From positions 558,001-622,000 of the forward strand of contig NZ_JACIDA010000001.1 of the NCBI RefSeq assembly GCF_014196125.1: a DNA stretch of 64,000 bases. The letters run 5' to 3'. The translations under genes and the position numbers were made by a program. Position 1 is the stretch's first letter, and the number at the start of each line of letters is the position of its first letter. This document shows, in pieces, positions 1 to 9,085 of the stretch. This stretch comes from Brevundimonas mediterranea (lineage in GTDB: Bacteria > Pseudomonadota > Alphaproteobacteria > Caulobacterales > Caulobacteraceae). The notes beneath the pieces are model-generated. The model was given only the letters and a program-made list of their open reading frames with translations, was not told the DNA's origin and did no database searches.

Positions 1-86
1 TGGGCGGTCTTTGCTAAACTCGCCGATTTTCAGGCCAAAACAGCGCTGGCGGCGAGATGTCTGATGCCGACAGTCTTAGCCCCGAG

Positions 87-161
87 TGGCTCCGCGGGTA
101 GGATTCGAACCTACGACCAGCCGATTAACAGTCGGCTGCTCTACCACTGAGCTACCGCGGA
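87..161 (-). tRNA. tRNA-Asn (anticodon GTT)
   Basis: Read on the minus strand, the gene begins TCCGCGG and ends CCGCGGA, giving a 7-bp acceptor stem, then a G discriminator and an encoded CCA (87-89). The T arm carries GGTTCGAATCC, and the anticodon loop CTGTTAA places GTT in the anticodon, so it charges asparagine. A sigma70-like promoter lies just upstream. The apparent protein-coding frame running through it from a GTG at 86 is only a translation of the tRNA. Confidence 0.97.
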
Positions 162-178
162 ACTGCTCGGGAGGCGGG

Positions 179-208
179 CCTATAGCAGCGGCCATTCGAT
201 TCGTGCAA
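179..208 (-). promoter_or_regulatory. Putative sigma70-type promoter of tRNA-Asn
   Basis: On the minus strand TTGCAC (203-208) and TATAGG (179-184) are separated by 18 nt, and the tRNA 5' end follows 17 nt after the -10 element. Position and spacing fit a housekeeping promoter. Assigned by eye only. Confidence 0.45.
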
Positions 209-223
209 TGGGAAAAACGACGA

Positions 224-1036
224 ATGCGCACGATCTCGATCAATGACCCCGATGACGCCCGGATCTCCGGCTTTCGCGATATTCGCGAACGCGACCTGAC
301 GGGCCGCGAGGGCCTGTTCGTGGCCGAAGGCGAGGTGGTGGTGCGGGTCTTGGCCTCGACCGCTTCACGATGCCGACCCCGCGCCCTGCTGCTGGCGGAG
401 AAACGGGTCGCGGCCCTGAGCGACGTCATCGGGGCGCTTGCGCCGTCGGTTCCCGTCTATGTCGCCGGCCAGGCCGTTCTGGACCGGATCGCTGGATTTC
501 CGCTGCACCGGGGCATCCTGGCTCTGGGTGAGAAGCCCGTAGCGCCGCCGCTTGAGCACCTGTTGGCGGCCGTCGCCGACGAGGATGTGTTCGTGATCGC
601 CAGCGGCATCGGCAATCACGACAATATGGGCGGGGTGTTCCGCAATGCGGCGGCCTTCGGGGCGCGGGCCGTCTTGCTGGACGAGACCTGCTGCGACCCC
701 TTCTATCGCAAGGCTATCCGGGTTTCGGTCGGGGCCGTGCTGCGGACCCCATTCACGGTCGGCGGATCGGCTGAGGATCTGGTGGCGGCGATGCAGACGG
801 CGGGGGTGGAGGTGCTGGCCCTGACCCCGTCGGCGACGCTGAGGCTGGCGGACTACCGGCCCCATGGGGCCGTCGCCCTGATGGTGGGGGCGGAGGGGCC
901 GGGTCTGCCCCGCGCGGTGATTGATCGGTGCCGCGCCGTCGGCGTGCCCATGGCGGGGGGTTTTGATTCGTTGAATGTCGCCGTGACCAGCGCCTTGGCG
1001 CTTCATCATGTGACCAGCGGACGGCCCGCAGGCTGA
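224..1036 (+). CDS. TrmH/SpoU-family rRNA/tRNA 2'-O-methyltransferase
   Basis: A 270-residue SPOUT-class methyltransferase expected to transfer a methyl group from S-adenosylmethionine to a ribose 2'-OH in RNA. The C-terminal half has the family signatures: an FRNAAAFGA segment (motif 1 region), MVGAEGPGLP (motif 2) and SLNVAVTSALALHH (motif 3, part of the trefoil-knot SAM pocket). The N-terminal ~110 residues resemble the RNA-binding substrate domain of these enzymes. I start at the ATG at 224 because the upstream in-frame GTG lies inside tRNA-Asn. The exact RNA target (23S rRNA or tRNA) cannot be told from sequence alone. It is divergent from the tRNA and followed by a small membrane ORF. 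Confidence 0.9.
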   Translation: MRTISINDPDDARISGFRDIRERDLTGREGLFVAEGEVVVRVLASTASRCRPRALLLAEKRVAALSDVIGALAPSVPVYVAGQAVLDRIAGFPLHRGILALGEKPVAPPLEHLLAAVADEDVFVIASGIGNHDNMGGVFRNAAAFGARAVLLDETCCDPFYRKAIRVSVGAVLRTPFTVGGSAEDLVAAMQTAGVEVLALTPSATLRLADYRPHGAVALMVGAEGPGLPRAVIDRCRAVGVPMAGGFDSLNVAVTSALALHHVTSGRPAG

Positions 1037-1137
1037 CGCCAGCGTTCACCAGGATGTTAGAGTGTTAAGGTTTCGTACACCTTGCGCGGCGGCCGAAACT
1101 ATGGCGAACCTTGTTCTCGTTGGTGTGGGGGCGCGCA

Positions 1138-1254
1138 ATGAACATTCTGTATTTTCTGAACCGAAACGTTCGGGCGGCGATCTTCATCGCCGCCGGGGTC
1201 GCCGGTCTGGGCGCGGCGGGCCTGATCGGCTGGGTGACTGCGCCGATCAGCTGA
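1138..1254 (+). CDS. Small hydrophobic protein (38 aa), unknown
   Basis: A 38-codon ORF with ATG at 1138, preceded by a G-rich Shine-Dalgarno-like GGGGG about 6 nt upstream. The product starts MNILYFLNRNVRAA and continues as a single Ala/Gly/Ile/Val transmembrane helix (about residues 13-35) with a positively charged N-terminus. It is followed closely by a strong hairpin terminator, which supports it being the end of a transcription unit. I do not recognise a family. It could be a chance hydrophobic ORF; the RBS and terminator placement argue for a gene. Confidence 0.45.
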   Translation: MNILYFLNRNVRAAIFIAAGVAGLGAAGLIGWVTAPIS

Positions 1255-1277
1255 TCGTTCAGGGGCGATAGAGACGA

Positions 1278-1309
1278 AAAAGGCGCGGATCCCAGGATCC
1301 GCGCCTTTT
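1278..1309. terminator. Rho-independent terminator, probably bidirectional
   Basis: A perfect 15-bp stem (AAAAGGCGCGGATCC at 1278-1292 against its complement at 1295-1309) with a 2-nt gap. The A-run on one side and T-run on the other let it work for the plus-strand small ORF and for tRNA-Cys on the minus strand. Confidence 0.85.
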
Positions 1310-1324
1310 GTTCGTTTGTCGCGA

Positions 1325-1398
1325 TGGAGGCCTGACCGGGAATCGAACCCGGGTGCAAGGATTTGCAGTCCTCTGCGTCACCACTCCGCCATCAGGCC
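1325..1398 (-). tRNA. tRNA-Cys (anticodon GCA)
   Basis: The minus strand reads GGCCTGA...TCAGGCC for the acceptor stem, a U discriminator and an encoded CCA (1325-1327). The T arm holds GGTTCGATTCC and the anticodon loop CTGCAAA gives GCA, i.e. cysteine. It ends close to the hairpin at 1278-1309. Confidence 0.97.
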
Positions 1399-1457
1399 GC
1401 TTTTTCCCCGATTTCTCGGGGGCGGTCATCGCGAGGGGCGTTCGCTATCAGATCGGA

Positions 1458-1486
1458 TTGTCCGCTGCAACGCGCGGAACTATAAG
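1458..1486 (+). promoter_or_regulatory. Putative sigma70-type promoter for the PCMT-like/tolC unit
   Basis: TTGTCC (1458-1463) and TATAAG (1481-1486) are separated by exactly 17 nt, 46 nt upstream of the ATG at 1532. Nothing else between tRNA-Cys and the gene looks like a promoter on this strand. Confidence 0.5.
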
Positions 1487-1531
1487 CGCGCAAGATTTCC
1501 TCCCTGACTATCGATTGAAAGCTGCCCAAAG

Positions 1532-2161
1532 ATGGATTTCACCGCCGAGCGCAAGGCCCTGGTCGACTCGCAGGTCCGCGTGAACGATGTGACCAATCAC
1601 GAGATCCACATGGCCATGATGGAGGTCCCGCGTGAACGTTACTGTGCGCCGGACCGCGTCTTCGCCGCCTATTCGGACGCTTCGGTCGAGATCGCGGGCG
1701 ACCGCAAGCTGATGCCGGCGCGCGACGTCTCCAAGCTGTTGCAGGCCGCCGATGCGCGGGAAGGGGAGAAGGCCCTGGCCATCGCCGCCCCCTACGCCGC
1801 TGCGGTGCTGGCGCGCATGGGCCTGACGGTCACGGCCCAGGAGGCGGACCGAGCCGTGTTCGACGTGGTGGGCGAGGCCCTGGCCGAAGACGGGGTGGCC
1901 ACGGCCGTGTCGCCCCTGGCGTCGCCGGTCGGCGAGAACTGGGACTTGATCGTCTGCGAGGGCGGTGTGGCGGCCCTGCCGGACGCCTGGGGCGAGGCCC
2001 TACGCACCGGCGGCCGCCTGGTGGTGGTCGAGCGCCGCAGCGCCATCGGCAAGGCGGCTCTTTATGTGAAGGGGCGCGAAGGCCTGTCGCGACGCGAACT
2101 GTTCGATTCGTCGCCGGCCCTTCTCGCGGAACTGACGCCAGCCCCCACATTTGCGCTTTGA
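1532..2161 (+). CDS. Protein-L-isoaspartate O-methyltransferase-like protein, degenerate
   Basis: A 209-residue protein whose overall plan follows PCMT (repair of isoaspartyl residues using S-adenosylmethionine), with an N-terminal helix, DSQVR...VPRERY and a C-terminal Rossmann portion (GENWDLIVCEGG, GGRLVVVE). The glycine-rich SAM loop typical of PCMT (EIGTGSGY-like) is replaced by LAIAAPYAAA near residues 88-97, and the catalytic loop that normally reads around IGHGQTIS is ADRKLMPARD. It may therefore be a non-catalytic relative. It lies directly upstream of tolC, which I recall being the order in Caulobacter. Family assignment is confident; enzymatic activity is doubtful. Confidence 0.8.
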   Translation: MDFTAERKALVDSQVRVNDVTNHEIHMAMMEVPRERYCAPDRVFAAYSDASVEIAGDRKLMPARDVSKLLQAADAREGEKALAIAAPYAAAVLARMGLTVTAQEADRAVFDVVGEALAEDGVATAVSPLASPVGENWDLIVCEGGVAALPDAWGEALRTGGRLVVVERRSAIGKAALYVKGREGLSRRELFDSSPALLAELTPAPTFAL

Positions 2162-2285
2162 AGCCGAGGCGCGGGCGCTCGCTGTTAGCGTGAAAAAAAC
2201 TTAACTGGCGTCAGATCGACTGAGGCCGCAGTTACGCTTGATGACATTCGGGCGCTCCCTGGGGGGCGTCAGGCAAGGACGGACA

Positions 2286-3821
2286 ATGTTGAAACGCTCG
2301 CGTGTGCTGGCTTCGGCCGCTGTGGTGGCTCTCGTGACGGGACTGGGCGCGCCCGCCTGGGCCGAGACGCTGCAGGAAGCGATCGCCCTGGCCTATCAGA
2401 CCAATCCCAGCCTGCTGGCCCAGCGGGCGAATCAGCGCGCGCTGGACGAAACCGTGGTCCAGGCGCGGTCGGGCCTGCGCCCGACACTGAGCGCCTCGGC
2501 AGGGGTCGACTACACCCGCAGCGATTTCCCGACCGTCACCCAGTTCGTCGACACGAACAACGACGGCGTGCCGGACACCCAGGTGTCCAGTTCATCGTCC
2601 GAGAGCGACGGCGCCACCGTGGGCGTCAGCCTGTCGCAGAACATCTGGACCGCCGGCCGCACCACCCTGGCCATCGACCAGGCCCGGGCCGGCGTGATGG
2701 CGGGTCGTGAAAACCTTCGCGAGATCGAACAGTCGGTCATGCTGTCGGTGATCCAGGCCTATGTGAACGTCACCCGCGACATGGAAATCCTGCGCATCCG
2801 CCAGGAAAATCTCGCCGTGCTGCAACGCCAGCTGGAAGAGACCAGCGCCCGATTCGAGGTCGGCGAGATCACCCGGACTGATGTGGCCCAGGCCGAGGCC
2901 TCCTTGGCCCAGTCCGAAGCCGATCTGGCCAACGCCCAGGCCCAGCTGTCGACCACCCGCGCCGCCTATGCCGCCGTCGTGGGCCAGTCGCCCAGCGACC
3001 TTGAGGCGGCGCCGGTCCTGCCGACCGTCCCGAGCGATTTCGACGCCGCCATGGAAGTCGCGCTGGCGCGTAACCCGGGCGTGCTTTCGGCGACCTATTC
3101 CTTGCAGGCCGCCGAGGCCGCCGTCGCCGCCGCGCGGGCCGAGTATCTGCCTTCGGTGCGCGCCACCGCCTCTTATGGCGGCACAGCGAACGATCTGGGC
3201 AATCTGAGTGAACTGGCCGATCGCCGCAGCTTCACCGCCGGCGCCACGCTGTCGGTGCCCCTGTTCACCGGCGGCCTGAACCGGTCGCGCGTCGCCCAGG
3301 CCCTGGAACGGGCCAACGCCGCCCAGATCGCCGTCGAGGGTGAGCGCCGCACTGTGTTGCAGAACGTCAGCTCGGCCTATGCCCAGGTCCTGTCGACCCG
3401 TTCGAACGTCGCCGCCGGCGAAGAGGCGGTGCGCGCCGCCTCGGTGGCCGCCGAGGGCGTGCGGCAGGAGGCGCAGGTCGGCCTGCGCACGACGCTGGAC
3501 GTGCTGAACCAGGAAGTGACCCTGCGGGCGTCGCAGACCTCGCTGGCCGCCGCCCGCGCCGCCGAATATGTGGCCCGCGCCTCGCTGCTGTCGGCCATGG
3601 GCCAGCTCGAAGGGCCGAACCTGAACGCCAATCTGGACGTCTATGACGCCAAGACCAACTATGACCGCGTTCGCAATCGCGGCGGCCTGCCCTGGGACGG
3701 CGTGATCGAGGCCCTGGACCGGGTCGCCTCGCCGCCGGTCGTCGACGCCGACGACGCGCGGGATGCGCCGATCGACACTCAACTCAAGGGCGATGTGATC
3801 CGCACTGCGCCTGGCGCATGA
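2286..3821 (+). CDS. tolC: TolC-family outer-membrane efflux/secretion channel
   Basis: A 511-residue outer-membrane channel of the OEP/TolC family, the exit duct for type I secretion and RND/ABC tripartite pumps. The ATG at 2286 is preceded by AAGGA at good distance and opens a clear Sec signal peptide with cleavage after residue 26 (PAWA|ET). Two OEP repeats follow, each with long Ala/Gln-rich coiled helices (AQAEASLAQSEADLANAQAQ region; second half with QNVSSAYAQVLSTRSNVA). The C-terminal ~60 residues are a polar extension. In Caulobacter the gene in this position serves S-layer export (RsaF); whether this strain has an S-layer cannot be judged here. An upstream in-frame ATG at 2238 lacks an RBS. 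Confidence 0.92.
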   Translation: MLKRSRVLASAAVVALVTGLGAPAWAETLQEAIALAYQTNPSLLAQRANQRALDETVVQARSGLRPTLSASAGVDYTRSDFPTVTQFVDTNNDGVPDTQVSSSSSESDGATVGVSLSQNIWTAGRTTLAIDQARAGVMAGRENLREIEQSVMLSVIQAYVNVTRDMEILRIRQENLAVLQRQLEETSARFEVGEITRTDVAQAEASLAQSEADLANAQAQLSTTRAAYAAVVGQSPSDLEAAPVLPTVPSDFDAAMEVALARNPGVLSATYSLQAAEAAVAAARAEYLPSVRATASYGGTANDLGNLSELADRRSFTAGATLSVPLFTGGLNRSRVAQALERANAAQIAVEGERRTVLQNVSSAYAQVLSTRSNVAAGEEAVRAASVAAEGVRQEAQVGLRTTLDVLNQEVTLRASQTSLAAARAAEYVARASLLSAMGQLEGPNLNANLDVYDAKTNYDRVRNRGGLPWDGVIEALDRVASPPVVDADDARDAPIDTQLKGDVIRTAPGA

Positions 3822-3846
3822 CGTCGGCCTGACGAACGAGGGGCAA

Positions 3847-3872
3847 AACGCCCGTTGATTCCGGCGGGCGTT
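3847..3872 (+). terminator. Hairpin after tolC
   Basis: An 8-bp stem (AACGCCCG 3847-3854 with CGGGCGTT 3865-3872) 26 nt beyond the tolC stop. The T-run is weak (TTGATG), so it could be a terminator or a mere stem-loop. A second hairpin (TGGGGGCG with CGCCCCCA, about 3939-3961) lies in the popZ leader. Confidence 0.5.
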
Positions 3873-3994
3873 GATGCGACGACAATATCCTGGGGTCGGG
3901 AAGGCTAGGTCTTCCGGTCCCGGACCCGTGCATGGCGTTTGGGGGCGACCTCCACGCCCCCAGTTTCATTCCAGGCCTCTCCCAGGGTTAATTC

Positions 3995-4618
3995 ATGACC
4001 GACCAGTCCGCCCCGGAACCCACCATGGAGGAGATCCTGGCGTCGATTCGCCGGATCATCTCCGAAGACGACGCGCCCGCCGAGACGCCGCCGGTCGCCG
4101 CCGCGCCGGAGCCCGCACCCGAACCGGCGCCGGAGCCCGAACCGACGCCGGAGCCCGAGCCCGCGGCGGCCGAGAGTATTTTCGCCGCGCCCGCCGAGCC
4201 GGAGCCGCAGCCGGAACCCGAGGTCGCCGATGACGATGTCCTCGAGCTGACCGAACTCTATGAAGCGCCCGCATCGGAAACCATCGGCGATCTGGACATC
4301 GTCGAGGCCGCGCCCGAGCCGGTCGTTTCCGCGCCCGAGCCGGTCGAAACGCCCGCCCCGGCCTATGATGCGCTGGTCGGCGAAAGCGCCGCCGCCAGCG
4401 CCGCTTCAGCTTTCGCCGGTCTGGCCGCCTCGTTCAAGAAGCCCGAGCCCGCTGCGACCTCTTCGACGGAAATGCCCTTCGTCAGCGGCAACACCGTCGA
4501 GGCCATGGTCGCCGAGATGCTGCGTCCGATGCTGAAGGACTGGTTGGACAACAACCTGCCCGCCATCGTCGAGGCGGCGGTGCAGAGGGAAGTCGAACGC
4601 ATCGCGCGCAGCGCCTAG
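3995..4618 (+). CDS. popZ: PopZ polar organising protein (DUF2497)
   Basis: 207 residues with the PopZ plan: a short N-terminal helix (about 10-24, MEEILASIRRIISEDD) that binds clients, a long Pro/Glu/Ala-rich acidic linker (about 25-150, many EPEP and APEP runs), and a C-terminal oligomerisation region (about 160-207, VEAMVAEMLRPMLKDWLDNN). In Caulobacter PopZ forms a polar matrix that anchors the ParB-parS centromere and recruits cell-cycle regulators. It lies just upstream of valS, the order I recall from Caulobacter. The acidic linker is intrinsically disordered by composition. No close alternative identity. Confidence 0.93.
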   Translation: MTDQSAPEPTMEEILASIRRIISEDDAPAETPPVAAAPEPAPEPAPEPEPTPEPEPAAAESIFAAPAEPEPQPEPEVADDDVLELTELYEAPASETIGDLDIVEAAPEPVVSAPEPVETPAPAYDALVGESAAASAASAFAGLAASFKKPEPAATSSTEMPFVSGNTVEAMVAEMLRPMLKDWLDNNLPAIVEAAVQREVERIARSA

Positions 4619-4645
4619 CCCTTCGCTTCACCGCAGACTAATCGA

Positions 4646-4673
4646 GGGGCGGCTCCTGCAGGGGCCGCCCTTT
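4646..4673 (+). terminator. Terminator between popZ and valS
   Basis: GGGCGGC (4647-4653) pairs with GCCGCCC (4664-4670), followed by TTT. It separates popZ from valS, so valS probably has its own promoter or relies on read-through. Confidence 0.65.
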
Positions 4674-4722
4674 GTCATTCCAGGCCGCCGTTCGGCCGCA
4701 CGACACCGATCAAAGAAGTCCC

Positions 4723-7452
4723 ATGCTCGAGAAGACCTTCGAACCCCAGGCCGCCGAACCCCGCCTGTACGCCCAGTGGGAAGAGAGCGGCCTCTTCGCG
4801 CCCCGCACGGAAGGGGCCGCAGGCGCCTATTCGATCGTCATTCCGCCGCCGAACGTGACGGGCAGCCTGCACATCGGCCATGCGCTGAACAATACGCTTC
4901 AGGACATCCTGGCCCGCTATCACCGGATGAAGGGCAAGGCGGTGCTGTGGCTGCCGGGCACGGACCACGCCGGCATCGCCACCCAGATGGTGGTCGAGCG
5001 CCAGCTGGCCGCCGCCGGCAATGTGGGCCGCCGCGACATGGGCCGCGACGCCTTCATCGACAAGGTCTGGGAGTGGAAGGCCGAGAGCGGCGGGACCATC
5101 GTGCGCCAGCTGCGTCGCCTGGGCGCGTCCTGCGACTGGTCGCGCGAGCGATTCACCCTGGACGAGGGGCTGAACGCGGCCGTGCGCAAGGTCTTCGTGC
5201 AACTGCACAGGGAAGGCCTGATCTATCGCGACAAGCGGCTGGTGAACTGGGATCCGCATTTCCAGACCGCCATTTCGGACCTGGAGGTCGAGCAGCGCGA
5301 GGTGGACGGCGCCTATTGGCATTTCGCCTATCCGCTGGCCGACGGCGTCACCTACGAACACCCCGTCGCCTTCGATGAGGACGGCAAGGCGACGGAGTTC
5401 GAGACGCGCGACTTCATCGTCGTCGCCACGACCCGGCCCGAGACCATGCTGGGCGACACCGGCGTGGCGGTGCATCCGGACGATGAGCGCTACAAGGGGC
5501 TGGTCGGCAAGTTCGTGACCCTGCCTATCGTGGGGCGTCGCATCCCCATCGTCGCCGACGACTATGCCGATCCGACCAAGGGCTCGGGCGCGGTGAAGAT
5601 CACGCCGGCGCATGACTTCAACGACTTCGGCGTGGGCAAGCGGGCGGGCCTGCCTTCGCTGAACATCCTCGACGCCTTCGGCCGCATCACCGACGTGGAT
5701 ACGCCGGACGTGCCGTCGGAATACGTCGGCGTCGACCGTTTCGCCGCGCGCAAGGCCATCGTCGCCCGCGCCGAGGAAGAGGGCTGGCTGCGCGAGATCG
5801 AGAAGACCAAGCATGTCGTGCCGCACGGCGACCGTTCCGGCGTGGTTGTCGAGCCGTGGCTGACGGACCAGTGGTACGTCGACGCCAAGGTTCTGGCCCA
5901 GCCCGCGCTGAGGGCGGTGGAGCAGGGCGACATGGTGTTCGAGCCGAAGTCGTACGAGAAGATCTATTTCGAATGGCTGCGCAACATCGAGCCCTGGTGC
6001 ATCAGCCGCCAGCTGTGGTGGGGCCACCGCATTCCGGCCTGGTACGGGCCGGGCGGCGAAATCTATGTCGCCGAGACCGAAGAGGACGCCCGCGAACTGG
6101 CGATGGCGGACTATGATTCCGAGGTCGCCCTGACCCAGGACGAAGACGTCCTCGACACCTGGTTCAGCTCGGCCCTGTGGCCCTTCTCGACCATGGGTTG
6201 GCCCGAGAAGACCGAGGATCTGGAGCGGTTCTATCCGACCAGCGACCTGGTCACGGCGGCGGACATCATCTTCTTCTGGGTCGCCCGGATGATGATGATG
6301 GGCCAGCACTTCATGGGCGAGGTCCCGTTCAAACGGGTCATCATCAACGGCCTGGTCCGCGACGAGAAGGGCCAGAAGATGAGCAAGTCCAAGGGGAACG
6401 TCATCGACCCCCTGGGCATCATCGACGAACTGGGCGCCGATCCGCTGCGGTTCACCATGGCCATCCTGTCGGGCACGCGCGACATCAAGCTGTCGAAGCA
6501 GCGGATCGAGGGATACCGCAACTTCGGCACCAAGCTATGGAACGCCGCCCGGTTCAGCCAGATGAACGAGGCGCGGCGCGTCGAGGGCTTTGATCCCGCG
6601 ACGGTCGAACAGACGATCAACCGCTGGATCCGGGGCGAACTAACCAAGGCCGAGCGCGCCGTGTCCGAGGCCATAGAGGGCGGGCGGTTCGATGATGCGG
6701 CGGGGGCGTTGTACCGGTTCGTCTGGAACGTCTTCTGCGACTGGTATCTGGAACTGGCCAAGCCGGTGTTCAACGGCGCAGACGAGGCCGCCAAGGCCGA
6801 GACGCGGGCCATGACCGCCTGGACCCTGGACCAGACGCTGAAACTGCTGCACCCCGTCATGCCGTTCATCACCGAGGAACTGTGGGCCGAACTGGGCAAG
6901 GAAGGTCCGGCGCGGGAAGGCCTGCTGATCGGCGCCGAATGGCCGGTGCTGCCGGACGGCTTCATCGACGCCTCGGCCGAGGCCGAGATCGGCTGGCTGG
7001 TCGATCTGGTCGGCGAGATCCGGGGTCTGCGGGCGGAGATGAACGTGCCGCCGGCGGCCAAGCCGCCGCTGGCCTTCGTCGCACCGGACGCGGTCACGGC
7101 CGAGCGGATCGCGCGCCATCGCGACCTGATCCTGACGCTTGGCCGGGTGTCAGAGGTCGGATCGGCGGACGCCGCGCCGACGGGTGCCGTGACCTTCGTT
7201 TCAGGTGGATCGACGGTCGCCCTGTCGCTGGCCGGGATCATCGACCTGACCGCCGAACGGGCGCGGCTGGAGAAGGAGATCGCCGTGTTCGAGAGCGATA
7301 TCGGCCATGTGAACAAGAAGCTGGGCAATCCCAATTTCGTGTCGCGGGCCGCGCCGGAAGTGGTCGATGAACAGCGGGCCAAACTGGCCGAGGCTGAGGC
7401 GGGCAAGGTCAAGCTGCAGGCGGCGCTGGCGCGGCTGAGCGAGATCGGATGA
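4723..7452 (+). CDS. valS: Valyl-tRNA synthetase
   Basis: A 909-residue class Ia aminoacyl-tRNA synthetase that charges tRNA-Val. The HIGH signature is at residues 50-53 ([10 protein letters not shown]) and KMSKS at 552-556. The editing (CP1) domain contains [12 protein letters not shown]. The C-terminal coiled-coil arm typical of ValS is present ([18 protein letters not shown] to [15 protein letters not shown]). I start at the ATG at 4723; the in-frame start at 4672 falls in the terminator hairpin. The stop overlaps the tlyA start (ATGA), implying translational coupling. Confidence 0.98.
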   Translation: MLEKTFEPQAAEPRLYAQWEESGLFAPRTEGAAGAYSIVIPPPNVTGSLHIGHALNNTLQDILARYHRMKGKAVLWLPGTDHAGIATQMVVERQLAAAGNVGRRDMGRDAFIDKVWEWKAESGGTIVRQLRRLGASCDWSRERFTLDEGLNAAVRKVFVQLHREGLIYRDKRLVNWDPHFQTAISDLEVEQREVDGAYWHFAYPLADGVTYEHPVAFDEDGKATEFETRDFIVVATTRPETMLGDTGVAVHPDDERYKGLVGKFVTLPIVGRRIPIVADDYADPTKGSGAVKITPAHDFNDFGVGKRAGLPSLNILDAFGRITDVDTPDVPSEYVGVDRFAARKAIVARAEEEGWLREIEKTKHVVPHGDRSGVVVEPWLTDQWYVDAKVLAQPALRAVEQGDMVFEPKSYEKIYFEWLRNIEPWCISRQLWWGHRIPAWYGPGGEIYVAETEEDARELAMADYDSEVALTQDEDVLDTWFSSALWPFSTMGWPEKTEDLERFYPTSDLVTAADIIFFWVARMMMMGQHFMGEVPFKRVIINGLVRDEKGQKMSKSKGNVIDPLGIIDELGADPLRFTMAILSGTRDIKLSKQRIEGYRNFGTKLWNAARFSQMNEARRVEGFDPATVEQTINRWIRGELTKAERAVSEAIEGGRFDDAAGALYRFVWNVFCDWYLELAKPVFNGADEAAKAETRAMTAWTLDQTLKLLHPVMPFITEELWAELGKEGPAREGLLIGAEWPVLPDGFIDASAEAEIGWLVDLVGEIRGLRAEMNVPPAAKPPLAFVAPDAVTAERIARHRDLILTLGRVSEVGSADAAPTGAVTFVSGGSTVALSLAGIIDLTAERARLEKEIAVFESDIGHVNKKLGNPNFVSRAAPEVVDEQRAKLAEAEAGKVKLQAALARLSEIG

Positions 7453-8174
7453 GGCTGGACCAGCTTCTCGTCACGCGGGGTCTGGCCGAGAGCCGGGCCA
7501 GGGCGAAGGCGGCCATCGAGGCCGGGGGCGTCACCGTGGACGGCGCGCCGGCCAAGTCCGGGTCTCAGACCGTCGGTGCGAACGCCGCCATCGGCTACGC
7601 CGACGCCCACCGCTGGGTCGGGCGTGGTGGGCTGAAGCTGGACCACGCCCTGACTGTCTGGCCCGTGGCCGTCGAAGGCCGGGTGGTGCTGGACGTCGGG
7701 GCGTCCACCGGCGGGTTCACCGAGGTCTGTCTGGATCGCGGGGCGGCCAAGGTGTTCGCGGTTGATGTCGGGTTCGGCCAGATGCACGACCGGGTCGCGG
7801 CCGATCCGCGCGTGGTCAATCTGGAGCGCACGGACGCCCGCGACCTGACGCCGAACCTGATCCCGGAGGCCCCGTCTCTGGTCGTGTGCGACGCCAGCTT
7901 CATCAGCCTGATCAAGGTGCTGCCCGCCGCGCTGGATCTGGCGGCGGCGGGGGCGGACCTAGTCACGCTGGTCAAGCCCCAGTTCGAGGCCGACGGTCCC
8001 GGCGGCGGCAAGAAGGGCGTGGTCAAGGATCCCGCCGCCCACGCCGCCGCTGTCGAACGTGTGCGGGACTGGCTGGAGGCGATGGGCTGGGCCGTGCAGG
8101 CGACGACCGAGAGCCCCATCACCGGCGGCGACGGCAATATCGAGTTCCTGCTGTGGGCCAAGAAGCCGGGCTAA
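7449..8174 (+). CDS. tlyA: TlyA-family rRNA 2'-O-methyltransferase
   Basis: 241 residues with an N-terminal S4 RNA-binding domain (1-60) joined to an FtsJ-like Rossmann methyltransferase. Visible elements are GRGGLKL (about 59-65), [11 protein letters not shown] (SAM loop, about 81-91), DASFIS, LVKPQFE and GGDGNIEFL, which together carry the K-D-K-E type residues of the 2'-O-ribose methyltransferases. The family modifies cytidines of 16S/23S rRNA and has also been linked to haemolysin annotation in older literature. Overlaps valS by 4 nt and ends a plus-strand unit. Confidence 0.92.
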   Translation: MRLDQLLVTRGLAESRARAKAAIEAGGVTVDGAPAKSGSQTVGANAAIGYADAHRWVGRGGLKLDHALTVWPVAVEGRVVLDVGASTGGFTEVCLDRGAAKVFAVDVGFGQMHDRVAADPRVVNLERTDARDLTPNLIPEAPSLVVCDASFISLIKVLPAALDLAAAGADLVTLVKPQFEADGPGGGKKGVVKDPAAHAAAVERVRDWLEAMGWAVQATTESPITGGDGNIEFLLWAKKPG

Positions 8175-8209
8175 ACGGGCTCAAGTAGCGCGGAGCGCGG
8201 TAGCCCCCT

Positions 8210-8247
8210 CAAAATAAGAAACCGCCGGAGGACAAGTCCTCCGGCGG
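8210..8247 (-). terminator. Terminator of the glycine-zipper gene
   Basis: A perfect 12-bp stem (CCGCCGGAGGAC 8222-8233 with its complement 8236-8247) and 2-nt loop. On the minus strand the stem is followed by TTTCTTATTTT, so it terminates the minus-strand gene at 8285. Confidence 0.85.
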
Positions 8248-8284
8248 CTCCCGTCACGTCGTCGATCGACAGGGGGGCTGAAAA

Positions 8285-8956
8285 TTAATCGACGACGCGA
8301 TAGCGGCCGTACTGGTCGGGGCAGGTGCGGACATAGCGGGTGTCCCTGCGACCATCGGGCAGACGGATCTGGCTTTCGGCCAGGCGGCATCCGTCTGAAT
8401 TCTGATAGGAATCGACCGGGCGAGAACGGTCGTCGTAGTAGCCGCGGTCCTGAACATAGTCGTCACGACGGTCGTAATCGTCGTAGCGGTAGCCCTGATC
8501 ACCGCTGTAGCGGTCGTCGTAATAGCTCGGCTGGCTGTAGCCGTTCTGGGCATAGCCGTCCTGAGCATAGTAGCCGCTCTGACCGTAGCGGCTCTGGTAC
8601 AAGCGGCAGGCGTCGGAGCTGGAGCGGCCGACCTGGGACCCGACCACGGCGCCCAGGACCCCGCCCAGGATGCTGCCCTCGGTGCGGCGACCGCGCGCGG
8701 CGAGTTGAGAGCCGATGACCGCGCCTGCGCCGCCGCCGATGACGGCTCCGGCGCCCGTGCGGCCCTGACGCTCACGGGCGCAGGGGTCGTACTGCGGTTG
8801 CTGGTAGCCATTGCCGTAAGCGTAGGACGGGGCGTAGGCGCCCGTTCCGTAGTTCTGGCTGTAGCCGTAGCTCTGGGCCGAGGCGGCCATGGGCGCAGCG
8901 ACGGCGCCGAGGGTCAGGGCCGCAACGGCGGCGAGGGACTTGGTGGAGAGACGCAT
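8285..8956 (-). CDS. Secreted glycine-zipper (2TM) protein with Tyr/Asp-rich tail
   Basis: 223 residues starting at the ATG at 8956, which has an AAGGGG Shine-Dalgarno 5-6 nt upstream (an ATG 24 nt earlier lacks one). A Sec signal peptide (about 1-28, AAPMAASAQ) precedes a glycine-zipper pair, GAGAVIGGGAGAVIGS and GSILGGVLGAVVGSQVG, the hallmark of the glycine-zipper 2TM / Rickettsia 17-kDa-antigen-like superfamily of envelope proteins. After it comes a low-complexity stretch rich in Tyr, Gly, Asp, Gln and Ser, then a folded C-terminus (LAESQIRLPDGRRDTRYVRTC). There is no lipobox Cys, so it is probably periplasmic or outer-membrane associated. Function unknown. Confidence 0.82.
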   Translation of the reverse strand: MRLSTKSLAAVAALTLGAVAAPMAASAQSYGYSQNYGTGAYAPSYAYGNGYQQPQYDPCARERQGRTGAGAVIGGGAGAVIGSQLAARGRRTEGSILGGVLGAVVGSQVGRSSSDACRLYQSRYGQSGYYAQDGYAQNGYSQPSYYDDRYSGDQGYRYDDYDRRDDYVQDRGYYDDRSRPVDSYQNSDGCRLAESQIRLPDGRRDTRYVRTCPDQYGRYRVVD

Positions 8957-9085
8957 CTTCAACCCCTTGTGGTCGGACATTCAGTGACTGAGCTGAACGG
9001 CTGGACCGGCTGTCTGTTGCATCATGTCTATCGGGGTGAAGCTGAACGGCTTTTGAGCAGACCGTTCATCTTCATTCATGTTTGA

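Noticed and set aside
86..223. N-terminal extension of the SpoU gene beginning MAPRVGFEPTTSRL
   Set aside because: It is the plus-strand translation of tRNA-Asn.
2592..3782. Minus-strand ORF of 396 residues opposite tolC
   Set aside because: Shadow of high-GC tolC coding sequence; Gly/Arg-rich with no motif or RBS.
4675..6309. Minus-strand ORF of 544 residues opposite valS
   Set aside because: Antisense shadow of valS with repetitive His/Arg/Leu composition and no recognisable domain.
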